Origin: Siphonodentalium dalli
Lineage: Eukaryota; Mollusca; Scaphopoda; Gadilida; Siphonodentaliidae
Assembly (NCBI GenBank): GCA_032622095.1
Contig: CP136065.1
Location: 20,882,134 to 20,946,133, forward strand
Direction of reading: 5' to 3'
DNA length: 64,000 nucleotides
Part shown: one piece after another, positions 1 to 13,045 of the stretch
Layout of the letters: the number at the start of each line of letters is the position of its first letter
How positions within the stretch are numbered: position 1 is the stretch's first letter
The notes under the pieces: generated by a model
What the model was told of the DNA's origin: nothing
The model's input: only the letters and a program-made list of their open reading frames with translations
The model's database searches: none
Program-made: the position numbers and the translations under genes

Positions 1-1840
1 TATGAGTCAGCTTTCCCATTTGTAAATTGTCTATTATTTCTTTGTTCAGAATAAACGTTTTAATAAAAAAATAAATAAAAAAAAATAATAAAAAATCCAT
101 TGTCTAGGTCTGGAATCTGCACTCGGGTAAAAGTGGATCAAATCCATTTACCTCAGATGGCTTCCAGAGTGGCAGGAATTTTGGTTAAAGCTGTATAACA
201 GAATTTAGCTGTTTCTTGGCTACAAGTTTGATTTATTTTCATTGAAATTGGTTACTAATTAATGAGCGTGTGTATATGAGGCGTCGCTATTAAAACATTA
301 TCTACTTGAGTGAAAATCAAATCGGGTAAAACTGGCGGATTTCGACGGACGAATTTGATACCGTGCGACGACTCCTTCACCCCTTATCCACTCCCTAGGC
401 ATCGTCATTGGCCGGGAGTGCTTAACGCAATAACGCTAAACGCTCCTTATCTTCCATATTTGGGTTCGTTAACCGGTTAACGCTCTTTATTCCCTTCGGC
501 TTTCGTATACGGCTTTTGTTTACGTTATTGCTCGAAATGGAACTCGCTTCTGTGTGATTCTTATAGTCTGGTCGTTGAGACTAGATTTTGAGGTGAACAT
601 AGAACAAATTGTTTACAAGCTGTTTTCGGTGTCATTCGACGCGGAGACGCATCAGGAACAACATATAAAAAATCCGCGTTGGGGAAACTTTGTTATCCAC
701 GATGGCGTCCAACATGGTTGTCTATACTACATCAGTTCTCGATATAAGTCATTATACGATATATAGTGACATCAGAATTATGCCGTTATATCAGTTTGTG
801 TTAAATTAGAATGCGGGAGCGAGTAGAGTGACACGGACAGAAATTTATACAATCGTGGCCATGAAATGGCTGTCAAAATGGCCGCAACTCCAAACCATAC
901 CACGTTGAAAGCAACATATTGGGTAACTACATAAGAGTGAAATACGTATTGGCAATATACAAGTCGGTTGTTAAATATCTTTAAAGGTACACACATCATT
1001 AAAACAGATAAATCTGAAGGATCATCGGTCACTGCACAGCAAGTCAACCCCCCCCCCCCAATGATTTACGTCTTTAACGTTTGGGTGTTCTGCTTATCCA
1101 ACATCCAACTGTTGGGCAAAACAAAAATAGCTCGTGCATGCAACACACGAACTAATGATTCGCCTCACAGTACATGGTAGTTTCATTAGGAGTGGTAATT
1201 AAATATTGAATGCAACGCCGAAATTTAAGTGCATACTCTAGAGGTATAAATACTAGTTATATTTCCGGAATTGTCAACACTCCCGGTGATAATAAACGAT
1301 ACACGTATGTCGCAATGGTTATTATATTGTAAAGAAACACTCAAATTTTCAATGGATTAGCACCGAATATCACCAGGTCAGAGAGACTGTACATAGTACA
1401 TTGTATGTAAGACTAATTTTCATTCTCCTACCAACCCGGTTTCTAAGTAGACAATTTTGTTAAAATTACTTCAGTGGCCACTTTACAACTAGAATAAGCT
1501 ACAGCGCAATGCACACTATTAGTTTTCAGTTTATTTTTGTTTGAAAATATATTACCATTACCACCCACGTAATCGTGCTAAATATCAGGTGATCATCGTT
1601 TAAGATGTTATTCCAACGTTGAACATTTACCCAATATTGTTAGTTGTGGTTCTGTGTGCAACATACATGTGTAACATTATGGAAAATGGGTAAACGCGGT
1701 GATGCGGTTGAAGACAACGTAGTAAGTTTCGAGTAGATGTGGTCTTGGTGAATTCAACCAAATATAATTTCCAGGTATAAACACAGTCTCTGTCACAGAT
1801 TATGTAAGCAATTTTGGTCAAGTTTTGAATTTATTGAAGA
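1..1840. other. No gene recognised
   Basis: AT-rich intergenic or intronic sequence. Around 320-420 there is weak similarity to the body of the short Helitrons near 7.8 kb (a 'cggatttcgac..aatttgata' motif). A C12 tract lies at about 1050. Short ORFs in both strands show no recognisable domain. Confidence 0.5.
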
Positions 1841-1985
1841 CTAGCAGGGTTACCCGGCGTTGCCCAGGTTAATGCGATGAGAAACCCTCTGTATGCTGTG
1901 GATATTTGTTGGGGATAGAGAATGCTCTTGCTGAAAAGTGTTATACGTTTTCTCATAAATTGTATATTCAAATAGCATCATAAAA
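1841..1985 (-). mobile_element. Helitron-like 3' end, family C
   Basis: Read on the minus strand, the segment ends with GGGCAACGCCGGGTAACCCTG followed by CTAG and then T. That is a small GC-rich hairpin near a CTRR-type terminus in front of a T, the arrangement expected of Helitron 3' ends. A plus-strand relative ends at 61881 and shares about 120 bp, including an 'aaatatccacag' block. The 5' end was not located. Confidence 0.5.
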
Positions 1986-2780
1986 CACGATTATTACAGT
2001 CATGGGATATAAGTAGTGGCTCACCTTGTCAATTGTCATTCTGTTTGTCGCGATTAATCCGTTCCAACAATAGCGAAGTATGTATTTATTTACAACTGCG
2101 TATACATTAGACGTTATAATATGATACATGAACATCATACACACATTAGTTCGATAAAAGATGATAATTGGGTTTTAAATATTGAGATGTATCAATCAAT
2201 TTAGTGGGTTGAACTGAGTTCTCGAGGACATCTGGCTATCTCCATGAAGATGCAGAAATTTCCAGGTGCTCCTCTGTTCATGGTGCTATATATTGGCTAA
2301 ATATTCTCAGTTTAAACGAAATGTTGATGCGCATAAATATTAGCTACATGTGCCAGGCACAGAGCGAGATTTTGAGTTGTTTATGTCAGTCGAGGAGTCT
2401 GTTACAAAACACTTGTCAGATGTGCAGTATTGGGAGTATCCTGAATAGTCTTATGCGTTTTGTGCGTTTTCTTGTATATCAGAAGAAACCATATTTGACT
2501 GCACACTGTGACCACTATTTTTGAACAGACCTTCCATATCTCTTGACAAATTGTAACTTTTTTGTGGAAGCTGTATTGAATGGAACAGACTCAATTTTGT
2601 TATAATATATATGCAATCCTCTGACGGTTCGGGGTCTCTCAGTTTGCACGAATATATGTATCTCTCAATAGAATGATAAATGTACGTTTAATGCTTCTTC
2701 TATGTATCTCTTTTTGCTAGCTCATTTTGTGAATGCCCTGATTGCTATTCCCATATAAATATGACAGTTAAGAAGATATA
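1986..2780. other. No gene recognised
   Basis: AT-rich sequence with short ORFs only. No domain, splice pair or repeat boundary was recognised. Confidence 0.5.
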
Positions 2781-4123
2781 ATTGTTCAAGTGACTTAAGT
2801 GGGTAACCATATGTCGGGATTGAGAAATGTGAACGTCCAAAACTACTTAAAATGATATGGAGATGGCCTGGGTGACTGTATATAACTTATATGTGGATAG
2901 AGGCGAATAGCAATCTTATCAATGATAGTGCATATCCGCTCGCCATCCGCGACGCAAACGACACAAAATGTGATTTAATTCATGGTATATCAATAGAGAA
3001 AAACGTGTATGAATTCGGTGGAAATTGGTGCCAAATAAATGTGTACCAGTGTTTGCCTCTTTTGACATATTTAAACCATTCCCATTAGACTCATTGTCAG
3101 TCATGGATGCATGATATACTGGCGATGATTATATATATGTTTGGTGGTATTCAGCAACTAAACAAATTCTGAGAATAGTTATGACCCATATCTCTCACCC
3201 AACTGACAACAATATGACGTCTTTAAATCACACGATGATATTCCTCGTATCATAGAGAAGAATAATATATCAATTTGGTGGAAATCTGGGCTAGAAATAG
3301 TTTTTTAAATCAATTGTTGATGCAACGTTGACTCGAACAACGCCATATTGCGAAGGTGATTATGTATTCGTTTAGTGGAAATCGGCGACAAAACTATTTC
3401 ACGATATATTTTTAATTTTGCCGACCTCCCCCTTTTCTTCCCCTGACACCAACAGCGTCATTTTAGAATTTTTTTACCCGCACCGTTATCTTCCTTGTAA
3501 ACAGTTACCCCTCTTAGAACGCCTTGGTGCCATCTCGATTGTACCGCGTAAAGTTATATATAGAACGCACACAGACAGACAGAAAGACAGACAGACAGAC
3601 AGCACGATTTTATTTCTTGTATCATTTGAGAAGAACGTGTCTGAATTTGATGGTAATTAGTACTAAAAATATTTTGTATCAGTCTTGGTGACCCCCGTCC
3701 CTATTTCAGTCCCAGGCTGCACACACTAAGACTCATTAGAGATTAGAGATGCATATATATGAAATTGGTGAAAATTGGCGAGTATACAAATTCGTATCAA
3801 ATTTAAGGTCCCCATATCTCTCACCCATAGGGCACAAATTTGGTGTATCTAAACGACACGATAAGATTCCTCGTATCACGGAGAAGAATATGTATCAATC
3901 TGGTGGAAATCGGCACTAAACATATATATATAATTTGTTGTGTCCCTCTCATCTCTATACACCACTGACTCGAATGGCCCAAATTATGACATCCTTAAAC
4001 CACACGATTATACTCCTGATATCATGGAGATCATTGTTTATAAGTTTGGTGATAATCGGCGACTAAACAATTGTTTTTATCAAATTTGGTGCCAATCCAC
4101 ACCCCCATCTCTCAAACAAACAG
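2781..4123 (+). repeat. Degenerate tandem repeat family with AGAC microsatellite
   Basis: A motif of the type 'ttggtggaaatcggcg', followed by 'accacacgattagattcctcgtatcatgg', recurs roughly every 110-150 bp with heavy divergence. An AGAC microsatellite lies near 3575-3602. The same family occurs in reverse complement at 59317-60190. Small ORFs inside it recur with the repeat and are not taken as genes. Confidence 0.7.
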
Positions 4124-5721
4124 CACCACTATGGCGTCTTTAAATCACACGATTAGATTCCTCGTATCTTGGATAAGAACGTGTATCAATTTGGTGGAAA
4201 TTGGCGCAAAAAAATTGTGCATCAATTTTGGTGCCCTGTCCCTTTCAATGCAACCCTGACTCGAATGAGGCCACATTTGGCAGATATATATAAGCAACAC
4301 CATTAGACTCCTCATACCATGGGGATGAATTTGTATAAGTGTGGTGGCAATCGGCGACTAAACTAATTATTATCAAATTTAGTGCCCACCCCCTCCCAAT
4401 CTCTCAACAAAAAGACAACAATTTGGCGTTGTTAAAGCGCACAATTTGATTCTTTGTATAATGAAGAAGAATATATATCAATTTGGTGGAGATCGGCGCT
4501 AAAATTAGTTTTTCAATTTTGGTGCCCCTCTCCCCTTCCGTGCACCCCTGACTCGAACGACGCCACTTTTAAACCACACCGTGGGTTTTTTCATATCATG
4601 GGGATGATTATATATAAGTTTGGTGGAAATCGGCGACAGAAAAAAATCTGCCCCTCCCCCTTCCGGGCACTCCTGACGCGAACGGCGCGACTTTTGCCAT
4701 ATTTAAACCACACCATTAGATTCCTGATATCATGGGGATTATTATATATAAGTTTGGTGGCAATCGGCGACGATTTATTTTTCTGCCCCTCCCCCTTTTC
4801 TGCCCCTGACAACAACGACCATTATCTTTCTCGTAAAAAGCTACTCCTAGTAGACCCCTTTGGCATCATCTAGATGGTCCCCTGTGAATTTCTATAGAAC
4901 ACAGACAGACAGACAGACACCACTATGGCGTCTTTAAATCACACGATTAGATTCCTCGTATCTTGGATAATAACATGTATCAATTTGGTGGAAATTGGCG
5001 CAAAAAAATTGTGCATCAATTTTGGTGCCCTGTCCCTTTCAATGCAACCCTGACTCGAATGAGGCCACATTTGGCAGATATATATAAGCAACACCATTAG
5101 ACTCCTCATACCATGGGGATGAATTTGTATAAGTGTGGTGGCAATCGGCGACTAAACTAATTATTATCAAATTTAGTGCCCACCCCCTCCCAATCTCTCA
5201 ACAAAAAGACAACAATTTGGCGTTGTTAAAGCGCACAATTTGATTCCTTGTATAATGAAGAAGAATATATATCAATTTGGTGGAGATCGGCGCTAAAATT
5301 AGTTTTTCAATTTTGGTGCCCCTCTCCCCTTCCGTGCACCCCTGACTCGAACGACGCCACTTTTAAACCATACCGTGGGTTTTTTCATATCATGGGGATG
5401 ATTATATATAAGTTTGGTGGAAATCGGCGACAGAAAAAATTCTGCCCCTCCCCCTTCCGGGCACCCCTGACGCGAACGGCGCGACTTTTGCCATATTTAA
5501 ACCACACCATTAGATTCCTGATATCATGGGGATTATTATATATAAGTTTGGTGGCAATCGGCGACGATTTATTTTTCTGCCCCTCCCCCTTTTCTGCCCC
5601 TGACAACAACGACGTCACTTTAGAAAATTCTAACCCCGACCATTATCTTTCTCGTAAAAAGCTACTCCTAGTAGACCCCTTTGGCATCATCTAGATGGTC
5701 CCCTGTGAATTTCTATAGAAC

Positions 5722-5738
<17 letters not shown>
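4124..5738 (+). repeat. 794-bp tandem duplication
   Basis: The block 4124-4917 is repeated head-to-tail from 4918 to about 5738 with only scattered differences. Copy 1 lacks about 27 bp present in copy 2 near 5611-5637, and the missing segment is bounded by a short 'cgac' repeat. Both copies end in AGAC microsatellite: short in copy 1 (about 4902-4917), longer in copy 2 (about 5723-5755). The duplication probably arose by unequal exchange between microsatellite arrays. Confidence 0.85.
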
Positions 5739-5756
<18 letters not shown>

Positions 5757-5759
5757 TTC

Positions 5760-6680
5760 GCAAATATAGATATAGACAGTCTATGGTACTCATTTGTGAT
5801 ATAATAAATTTAGTTCATGGTACACCATCACGCATTCTTGTGATAAAAGCGAAATATTCGTGTTTTATCACTTGATCTGAGGCAACTATAACTACTATTT
5901 TGAGAAACGTACAATAGGATCTACGCATTCTCCCAGTACAATATGAACATAATTCATACCCTTTTATAGCAATTAATTTTTAAAGGTTTTATACCGTAGA
6001 TATCAAAATAAATGGTGATCGGTCTCATTCGTGAGACTGCTCTGAATACATATATTTCTGCTTCTAGAGAAAGGCCGCATAGTCAATACATTCCTACTAA
6101 ATCCCGTTTAGCTGTTTAGGTACACATATATCACACGATTCAAGATTAGCGGTACAGATAAAACTGGGTCATTTTTCCGTTTCTGGACACCCAAAAGTCC
6201 AGATTTAACCGTTCTACAAGACCCTGATTTCGCTTGCCTTTTCGTGAGATACATCAGAGATCATTCCTACATCTCTAATCAAAAGTTTCTCTTATACTTG
6301 TAGTATATCGTTTGTTCACTCGTATAGAACTAGCTATTCAATTTTGCACTAAATGTAAATTTCATTCGATTTTGTCCATTTTGGTGGCCATTTTGGGAAA
6401 AATATTCTACATATATGATTTACGACTAAGCAATGTTTGTGTATATTTCAATTTATTACGAATTTGGCATTAATTGGAGCACCTGTCGCAGAATTCAGTA
6501 TTTTCCGATAACAACAGACATTATGGACGCCATCTTCAATAGAGAATTTTCCCCAAAGCGGATTTTAGCGGATTTTGGATATGTTGTTCCCTACATTCTG
6601 CCCGACAATATGACACCAAAAACAGATTGTAAACAATTTGTTCTAGGTACAATGCTTCAACGACCAGACTATTACGTACT
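5760..6680. other. No gene recognised
   Basis: No recognisable gene or repeat boundary. An 86-codon ORF at 6433-6693 has no domain I recognise and runs into a Helitron-related segment. Confidence 0.5.
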
Positions 6681-6936
6681 TAGGGCTTCCTAGGAACGGG
6701 GGACATTTTCATCGGGTCAGTTTTTTCTGCCCGAGGCGATCTTCACCAACAAAATTATGAAAAACAAAAAATTAATTAAATAAATTTATTTCAAAAGCCA
6801 GTAAATTAAAAACGCATAATTAACTCATTGAAAAACAGAAATTTTAATTAAAAAATTTATTAAAATAATTAATTTTAAAAATAAAAAATTGTCATGTTTC
6901 TGACGATTGCCGCCAGTGGGTGGGCTAACCTGCTAG
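6681..6936 (+). mobile_element. Helitron-related fragment, family B 3' part
   Basis: The first ~60 bp ('acttagggcttcctaggaac' onwards) recur at about 7648-7705. The segment ends 'ggctaacctgCTAG' directly against the next Helitron. The terminal hairpin is weak, so the assignment rests on the shared sequence and the CTAG end. Confidence 0.45.
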
Positions 6937-7328
6937 TCTCATATATATTTTGAAGACCTCTGTCTGTATGTATGTTTGTCTGTCTGTCTGTCTGTCTGTC
7001 ATTTATACAAATCTACGATTCTCGACCGATCGGGACGAAACTTGGTACGTGTGTGTAGTTTGACCAGGCGGTGGACGTTGTCGTATCGGCGAGCCCGTGC
7101 GGCGCCCGCTTCGCGCATGCGCAGACGAGATCTCGGAAACGGGTGGAGCTATCGACTTGAAATTAGCTATGTGAATGTATCTAGCCCCGAATACAAATTT
7201 TATCGGGTCGCCGAGCCCGTGCGACGCCAGCTTCGCGCATGCGCAGACCAGATCTCGGAAACGGGTAGAGCTATCGACTTGAAATTTGGTTTTTGAATAG
7301 CCCGGACAACGTCGGGCTCATCGGCTAG
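6937..7328 (+). mobile_element. Non-autonomous Helitron, family A, full length
   Basis: It starts TCTCATATATATTTTGAAG and continues through a CTGT microsatellite. It then carries two copies of a ~122-bp unit containing the palindrome GCGCATGCGC. It ends with the hairpin GCCCGGACAACGTCGGGC, then TCATCGG and CTAG. A 5' TC, a hairpin close to the 3' end and CTAG in front of T are Helitron hallmarks. Relatives lie at 12810-13045 and, on the minus strand, at 57895-59316. It encodes no Rep/helicase. Confidence 0.7.
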
Positions 7329-7735
7329 TCTAATATATTTTGGGACTTTTGTCTGTCTGTTTGTCTGTTAGCTATGGCCGGGAAAACTGTCGGACGGATT
7401 GAGCCCAAACTTCCTATCTAAGGGTAACATCCCAGATGGAATGTCATCGCACCGCTTCTGAGAACGTCAGAGCACTCATTCTCCAATGCCCCGCCACCAC
7501 AATGGTTAGTTCATGGGTTAATCACGTGATAGTTAAAGAGCGTTCGTATCCGCAGTGTCGTTGATAAAGAGCGTGTATGTCTCCAGATATGGGCGTGTTG
7601 TGTCTGTGTACAGACATGAGCGTGTTGTATGATTCTGTGTTCGTACTTAGGGGTTCCTGGGAATGGGGGAGATTTTCATCTGGTCAGTTTTTCCACTCGA
7701 GGTGACCTTCACCTTGAAACGCGTACCCACAAATG
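7329..7735 (+). mobile_element. Non-autonomous Helitron, family B, 3' end not seen
   Basis: It begins TCTAATATATTTTGGGAC directly after the CTAG of the preceding Helitron. The next ~60 bp match the element at 7737 ('ttagctatggccgggaaaac'). The rest diverges and contains the block shared with 6681-6740. No terminal hairpin plus CTAG is visible before 7736. Confidence 0.5.
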
Positions 7736-7736
7736 A

Positions 7737-7948
7737 TCTAATATATATTTTGGGACTTCTGTCTGTTTGTTTGTCTGTTAGCTATGGCCGGGAAAACTGC
7801 TGGACGGATTTCGACGAAATTTGATACCTACGGATGATTTTGTCCGGGGAGTGTTTTGGACGGGTCAAATCGTGACTCCGACCTGACATCGACCTTCAAA
7901 ATGGTCAATTCAAGGTCAAAGCCCGGACGAAGTCGGGTCACCTGCTAG
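7737..7948 (+). mobile_element. Non-autonomous Helitron, family B, 212 bp
   Basis: Starts TCTAATATATATTTTGGG after an A. Ends with the hairpin GCCCGGACGAAGTCGGG, a short spacer and CTAG, followed by T. This gives the expected insertion between A and T. Non-coding. Confidence 0.7.
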
Positions 7949-8159
7949 TCTTATATAAAACAAATCTGTCATCTGATGTAACTAACTAATTCCCATGATA
8001 CATAATTGGTTGTTGGGTGTTGCTAATTGAATTTCTCATTAAGTCCGAGTTATTCAAAATTCAGATTGCCAATATATATAGACAGCAGTGTTGTACGTAA
8101 TCAATATACGTGAATATGGTCCTCTTAGTTTGTTATTTAGCTTCCCTCACACCCGAAAA

Positions 8160-8640
8160 TGTCGACGGTGGACATAGGAAAGGGTTCCGAAAAGTATTTG
8201 GGGTGTTATTTTGAACAACTATAAACAGATTTCAAAGATGTTTGGTATATGCGGTTACAAGGGCAATATCGGAACGGAGTTCGCTAGCCAGGGCCGGCCG
8301 GAGATTTACACAAAGTTACGGACCTTTTATTGTATATTTTTTAGCATTTGGCACCCACTAAAAAATGTACAGGGGTTATTTCGTAATATTATGGACATAT
8401 TTCAAAAATTGCTGGTATGTGAGTTCACGAAAGGAGTATCTGAAACAAGTTCGCAAACTAGGCCCGGTCATACATTTTTTACCAGAGTTTCGGCCCTATG
8501 ATTGTCATTTTGTTGGCGTTTAGCACCCACGAAAAATTGTTCAGGGTTTATTTCGAACAATTATCAGCGGATTTGATCCGGCTTTACATTTTTACCAGAG
8601 TTATGACCCTTTGACAGTAATTGTTTTGGCATTGCAAATC
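8160..8640 (+). repeat. Three degenerate ~170-bp tandem units
   Basis: A pattern recurs three times: 'ggtgttattttgaacaacta', then 'tttcaaa', then 'accagagtt' with 'gaccctt', then 'agcacccac'. Units are strongly diverged. It looks like an old satellite and contains no convincing gene. Confidence 0.6.
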
Positions 8641-9979
8641 TCAAACAAATATAACTGATTTAAATTATTTTTTAGCATCCCAAACTTTGCCAACCTGGGC
8701 GAGGGAATACCACTGTCGGCGACTGCTTGTTTTTTCTATAATATGAATTTTAAACATTGTCCAATATATTCTTAGTTTTACAGTTGCCAGCTTCTCTTCT
8801 CCGGGTATATTGAAAGTGCATTTGTTTTGTTGGTTCACATTCTCATAACGATTATTGAAAATTCAGGTTAAAATTTGTGTTTTAAAATGGATGTGAAGAA
8901 TCGGCCCAACGTTGTTGTCTTTACTAGAATTGCAGTGATCACTATTCGATATGAGCCTGACGTGGTGCAAAGACGTAGATGTCTATTGCAGTGGGTCATA
9001 TAACATCAAAGTCTTCGGCGTAATAACATCCCGGGGCTCTTGTTGGTTTGTCTAGCCATGTATCACGGGGAAAAGAAGCAGTTGCACATTGTTATGCTAC
9101 AGTAAAACAGATAACATGCTACACTATCAAAGTAATGGGTACTCACACAGTTAGGCACCAGAAAAGCATAGAGAAGGAAAAAACGTTAGACCAGCAAATA
9201 CCGGGGTTGATGAATATTAATGTAGTGGTATCTTCTATAAACTGTTCGTGAATCGGATGGAAGTCGGCACATGCACCACTGGTCACGTGACTGGTGGCCA
9301 TCGTCCAGGCACGACGTGGCGACATGGGATTGGGGCATCTTTGGTCAAATTTTACAACAGTTGAAAGTGGCATGTCTGACACACCAGTTGGAAGTTTCAC
9401 TCCAAAAAGTGTTAGCTTTATTTTCCAACCATGCATTGGTTATTATTACCACTTTATAGGGCGTTCTCTAGGCCATTGATAATGTTTTTCGGGGCGTTCC
9501 AAATAGCGTATTGTTACCAAAACAGCGGGCCGCGGGCCGATAATGAGAAGCCTAGTTCATTATCGGCCCGCCGCCCGGAAACTATAGATCTCGTTTATTA
9601 TCGCGAGAGTTACGTCCCTTCAACTTCCGATTATTATGGCGTGTTTATTTCAAGAAAATAATGGGAAGATGTATCCGATTTCCTCGACACAAAAGTGGTT
9701 TTATGATTGGAATTCACGCTATATGATTGAATTATTGTATCAAGCGTAAGTATGCATTGATACTTTTAGCTGTCAACCTCTCATTGGTTGTTACTCGTCT
9801 CCAATGCTGGGGTTTCCCCTGTCCTATTACTATTTTCGAGACTCCGTCAGTCCGTGTCAGCTGACAAGTCAAATGATATCAAACTTAAATGTTCTTGAAA
9901 ATATTTCTCTCTAAATCCACTTCATTATTGCACTAAATCCTCAAATGGGTCAAATGTCAAAAACTGTGGTAATAATAGT
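8641..9979. other. No gene recognised; short palindrome near 9533-9570
   Basis: No domain or clean exon. GGGCCGATAATGA and TCATTATCGGCCC form an inverted pair at 9533-9570. The stretch around 9340-9410 ('caacagttgaaagtggcatg') resembles short repeats also seen near 14640 and 51850. Confidence 0.5.
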
Positions 9980-10155
9980 AATAACATGATTTCATCGGGC
10001 ATTATGGTTTATTAACGGCCCTCTGGAATGATTAACAGCCCTCGGGCCTATTAGCGTCCCTCGACTTCGTCTCGGGCCGCTAATAGGCCCTTGGGCTGTT
10101 AATCATTCCAGCCGGGCTGTTAATAAACCATAACGCCCTCAAAAATCATGTTATT
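9980..10155. repeat. Foldback element, ~176 bp
   Basis: Imperfect inverted halves: AATAACATGAT..'atggtttattaac' on the left and 'gttaataaaccat'..ATCATGTTATT on the right. The centre also folds ('gggcctattag' against 'ctaataggccc'). Non-coding, MITE-like; no clear target duplication was established. Confidence 0.65.
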
Positions 10156-10237
10156 GTTATAGTGTTGAATGTGCTTTTAAAGGCCCATTTAATTTTCGAA
10201 CCCCCAGATTATTTCATATAAAATATATGCCATAGTA

Positions 10238-10440
10238 CAGTAATGCTCTATTTAATCGACTTCTTAACCACAGCAGAATTATGGGTAACTTTTCAGGATT
10301 TAGTCGGAAACACGGCTTGTTGCATTTCATCGGAAAGCTCTCGCAGAGAGCTTTCCGATGAATGGCAACATGCCATATTTCCTGAAAAGTTACCCATAAT
10401 TCTGCTGTGGTTAAGAAGTCGATTAATTAGAGCATTACTG
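10238..10440. mobile_element. TA-flanked foldback MITE, copy 1
   Basis: Termini CAGTAATGCTC and GAGCATTACTG are inverted and flanked by TA on both sides. Nearly the whole 203 bp folds on itself, including 'cagcagaattatgggtaact' and its complement. A related copy lies at 20358-20573. TA duplication is typical of Tc1/mariner-type transposition, so a mariner-like non-autonomous element is the likely class. Confidence 0.75.
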
Positions 10441-12664
10441 TATATGCAATTTGAAAGAGGAAGCTCCAAAACATTGTATTATCAACTTATCCGGTGTAAT
10501 AAACTGTGAACATGTTGTATTTTGTTGAGATATCGACGTGTGTTCTGTGTCCAAGTTTCAATATTTTCAATGGAAGGGGAATAACTCTATATCTTAAGAT
10601 ATGGAGTTATTCCCTTTCCTTTGAAATTAAATTTTTTGTTTGAATTATTTTGCATTATGGGAGCCATAACAGGGGGGGTTGTTTCTATGATTTCAGCTTT
10701 TTTCTATTTGTTGTAGGCACCTTCTGAGACACAGACGTCGCAAATGGTGATGAATTATTATATTTTAATCATATTTTATGGCATATATTATTATTAAAAC
10801 CGTATATCAAGGCACTATAAAAAAAATAATAATCGGAGACTCGAAAATTAAGTGGGCCTTTAACACTTCCTATTCTAAATGGATTATCCCGTCGCTTATA
10901 AAAGTATCTATTTGAATAGCCTATTATTCATCTGAGTGATGGCCATGAAATATAAGCAGACGACAGACAGAAAAACATAATATAAGGGCAGAAAGATTCA
11001 TGTCCATTGGTGAGAACTGTTCAGATAATGAGTGCAACAAACGAATATTTCCCAAGTGAGCTGCTCGTAAATGAGTATTCAGACAGGGGGTGGGGTCTGC
11101 AAAAAAATTCCGTATATAGGGCCGGGGTGGGTGGGTGGTCCAGAGGCCGAAAAAATCGTGCTTGTAATTTTTTTCCAAAATGGGTTTTTTTTCAAACAAT
11201 TTACAAGTACTGACCATGTAATGTTGTTTGTAAGCATGTTAGTACCATGCTTGTTGGTATAGGTCTATATAGGCAGCTATAGTGACTCTTTAGCCTCAGA
11301 TTTAGCAACATTCTGGATTTCACAGGATCCCAGCCCACTTGACAGTGGACCACTGTAATAGCGTTCAGGAAACTTATGATCAACGCCTGCGTTATCAGAT
11401 GGATTTAATATGTGACTGTCTGATACTTTCGAAAAGCGCCCCCGATAACAACTATTATAACATTTCAGGCCTATGCCCCCCCCCCCCCCCCGACGACAGC
11501 CGACACTCACAATTAATGGTAATTATCAGAAAATGCAGCAAAACATGTGTACATTTACATGTACCAATCAGTACCAATAGGCACAATTAGTAATATTTTG
11601 CCTATTGTTACAAGTCAACAAAGGACAATTACTCTGGCGTGCATTGATGGGCGAAACCTGGGATATGTGCATATTCGTTCGCTGATGCTGGTCTATATAT
11701 TACCCGTACCAAAGAACATCAAAATCTGTTAACCCATGGTTGAGTTATAATAATGCAAAATGTGTTTATGGATGGAATAGGCCGGTAACTCTGGTATGCA
11801 TTGACATGCGAAACCTGTGATATGCAGTAATATGTGCATACATCCTTACCTTATCCGTTCTTGTGAAATATATTATAGATATTTTTCGTTTGTTTAAAAG
11901 TCACGCTTCCAGTTTCTGTGATGCCAACAACCTTTTTAGACTTCCCGCACGTGGCCCGCAATGAAACTGTCATGATTTGTTTTTACTGACAGACCACTTA
12001 TAGTCATAAATACCCACTATTGACATCAATGTACGGCCCAGACATTTCCATCAGACATATTTCTAAATTGACATGGGTGTTTTTCATAATTTCAAACTTA
12101 GTCATGTCAGCCATTTTGGAACTCCACGAAGCACAACTCATCAGGGCGCCAATCCGCCATGTTCAAGATGTTTGCACTACGCCTACGCCACTAGCCTGAC
12201 TAGTCCTAGTCTATAATCAATGTTATTATAGCCTTTATACCTTGTACTTACTGATTTCAGATATAAATTCTTTGAACAAAATTCAACAAATCCACTTGTT
12301 TTGTTCCTTTATTTTCATTTTTTTCACGCCGTCTATAAGGATGTCCCCGGGCCGACATTTTGACACCGCGCGATGTGAACTTGTGTTGCACGTGACATCA
12401 AATCTCAAAACTGCGCATGCGCAAGATTTAAGATATTTTACATGACAACAAGGGACCCTACAAACACACAATAAACAAATTAATTACACAAAAAACCGAA
12501 AACATTTCAGAGCGGGGACTTTTATTAGAAACGAGTTTTATTGGGGTTTTAGGTACCCGGAAAGACGTTCCAGCACCGATTACGACCGGGGACGTCCCCG
12601 GTTGGCAGATGTCCCCGGATTGAAGGTTTTTAACTGAAAAAGGTCCCCGGTGGTCGGTCATTAC
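10441..12664. other. No gene recognised
   Basis: Contains a short hairpin near 10572-10622 ('aggggaataactc' against 'gagttattcccttt'), a poly-C run near 11475, and a diverged repeat in which 'actctgg..tgcattga..gcgaaacctg' appears near 11630 and again near 11790. A palindromic TGCGCATGCGCA lies at about 12413. Small ORFs have no recognisable domain. Confidence 0.5.
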
Positions 12665-12808
12665 TAGTCCACCCTCTCTCTCACCCACACACACACACAC
12701 CCAACGGACACACACACTCCCTCACACACACACACATACACACCCACCATCACACCCTCACACACCCTCACACACACACACACACCCCCCCCCCCCCCAC
12801 ACACACAC
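12665..12808. repeat. CA-rich microsatellite and poly-C
   Basis: Interrupted (CA)n/(CACACCCT)n and a C14-class homopolymer near 12785. It abuts the 5' end of a Helitron. Confidence 0.85.
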
Positions 12809-12809
12809 A

Positions 12810-13045
12810 TCTCATATATATTTTGAAGACCTCTGTCTGTCTGCCTGTCTGTTTGTCTGTCATTTATACAAATCTACGATTCTCGACCGATCGGGACGTG
12901 TGTGTAGTTTGACCAGGCGGTGGACGTTGTCGTTTTGGCGAGCTCGTGCGGCGCCCGTGCGGCGCCCGTGCAGCGCACGCGCAGACGAGATCTCGGAAAC
13001 GGTTGGAGCTATCGACTTGAAATTTGCTATGTGAATGTATCTTGC
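12810..13045 (+). mobile_element. Helitron family A, 3'-truncated
   Basis: Starts TCTCATATATATTTTGAAG after an A, with the same CTGT tract and GC-rich unit as the copy at 6937. Similarity stops near 'cttgcccggatat', so the terminal hairpin and CTAG are missing. Confidence 0.65.

Noticed and set aside
4454-5694. Paired 139- and 148-codon ORFs with similar products
   Set aside because: Similarity comes from the 794-bp duplication of a non-coding tandem family; the ORFs end in the microsatellite flank.
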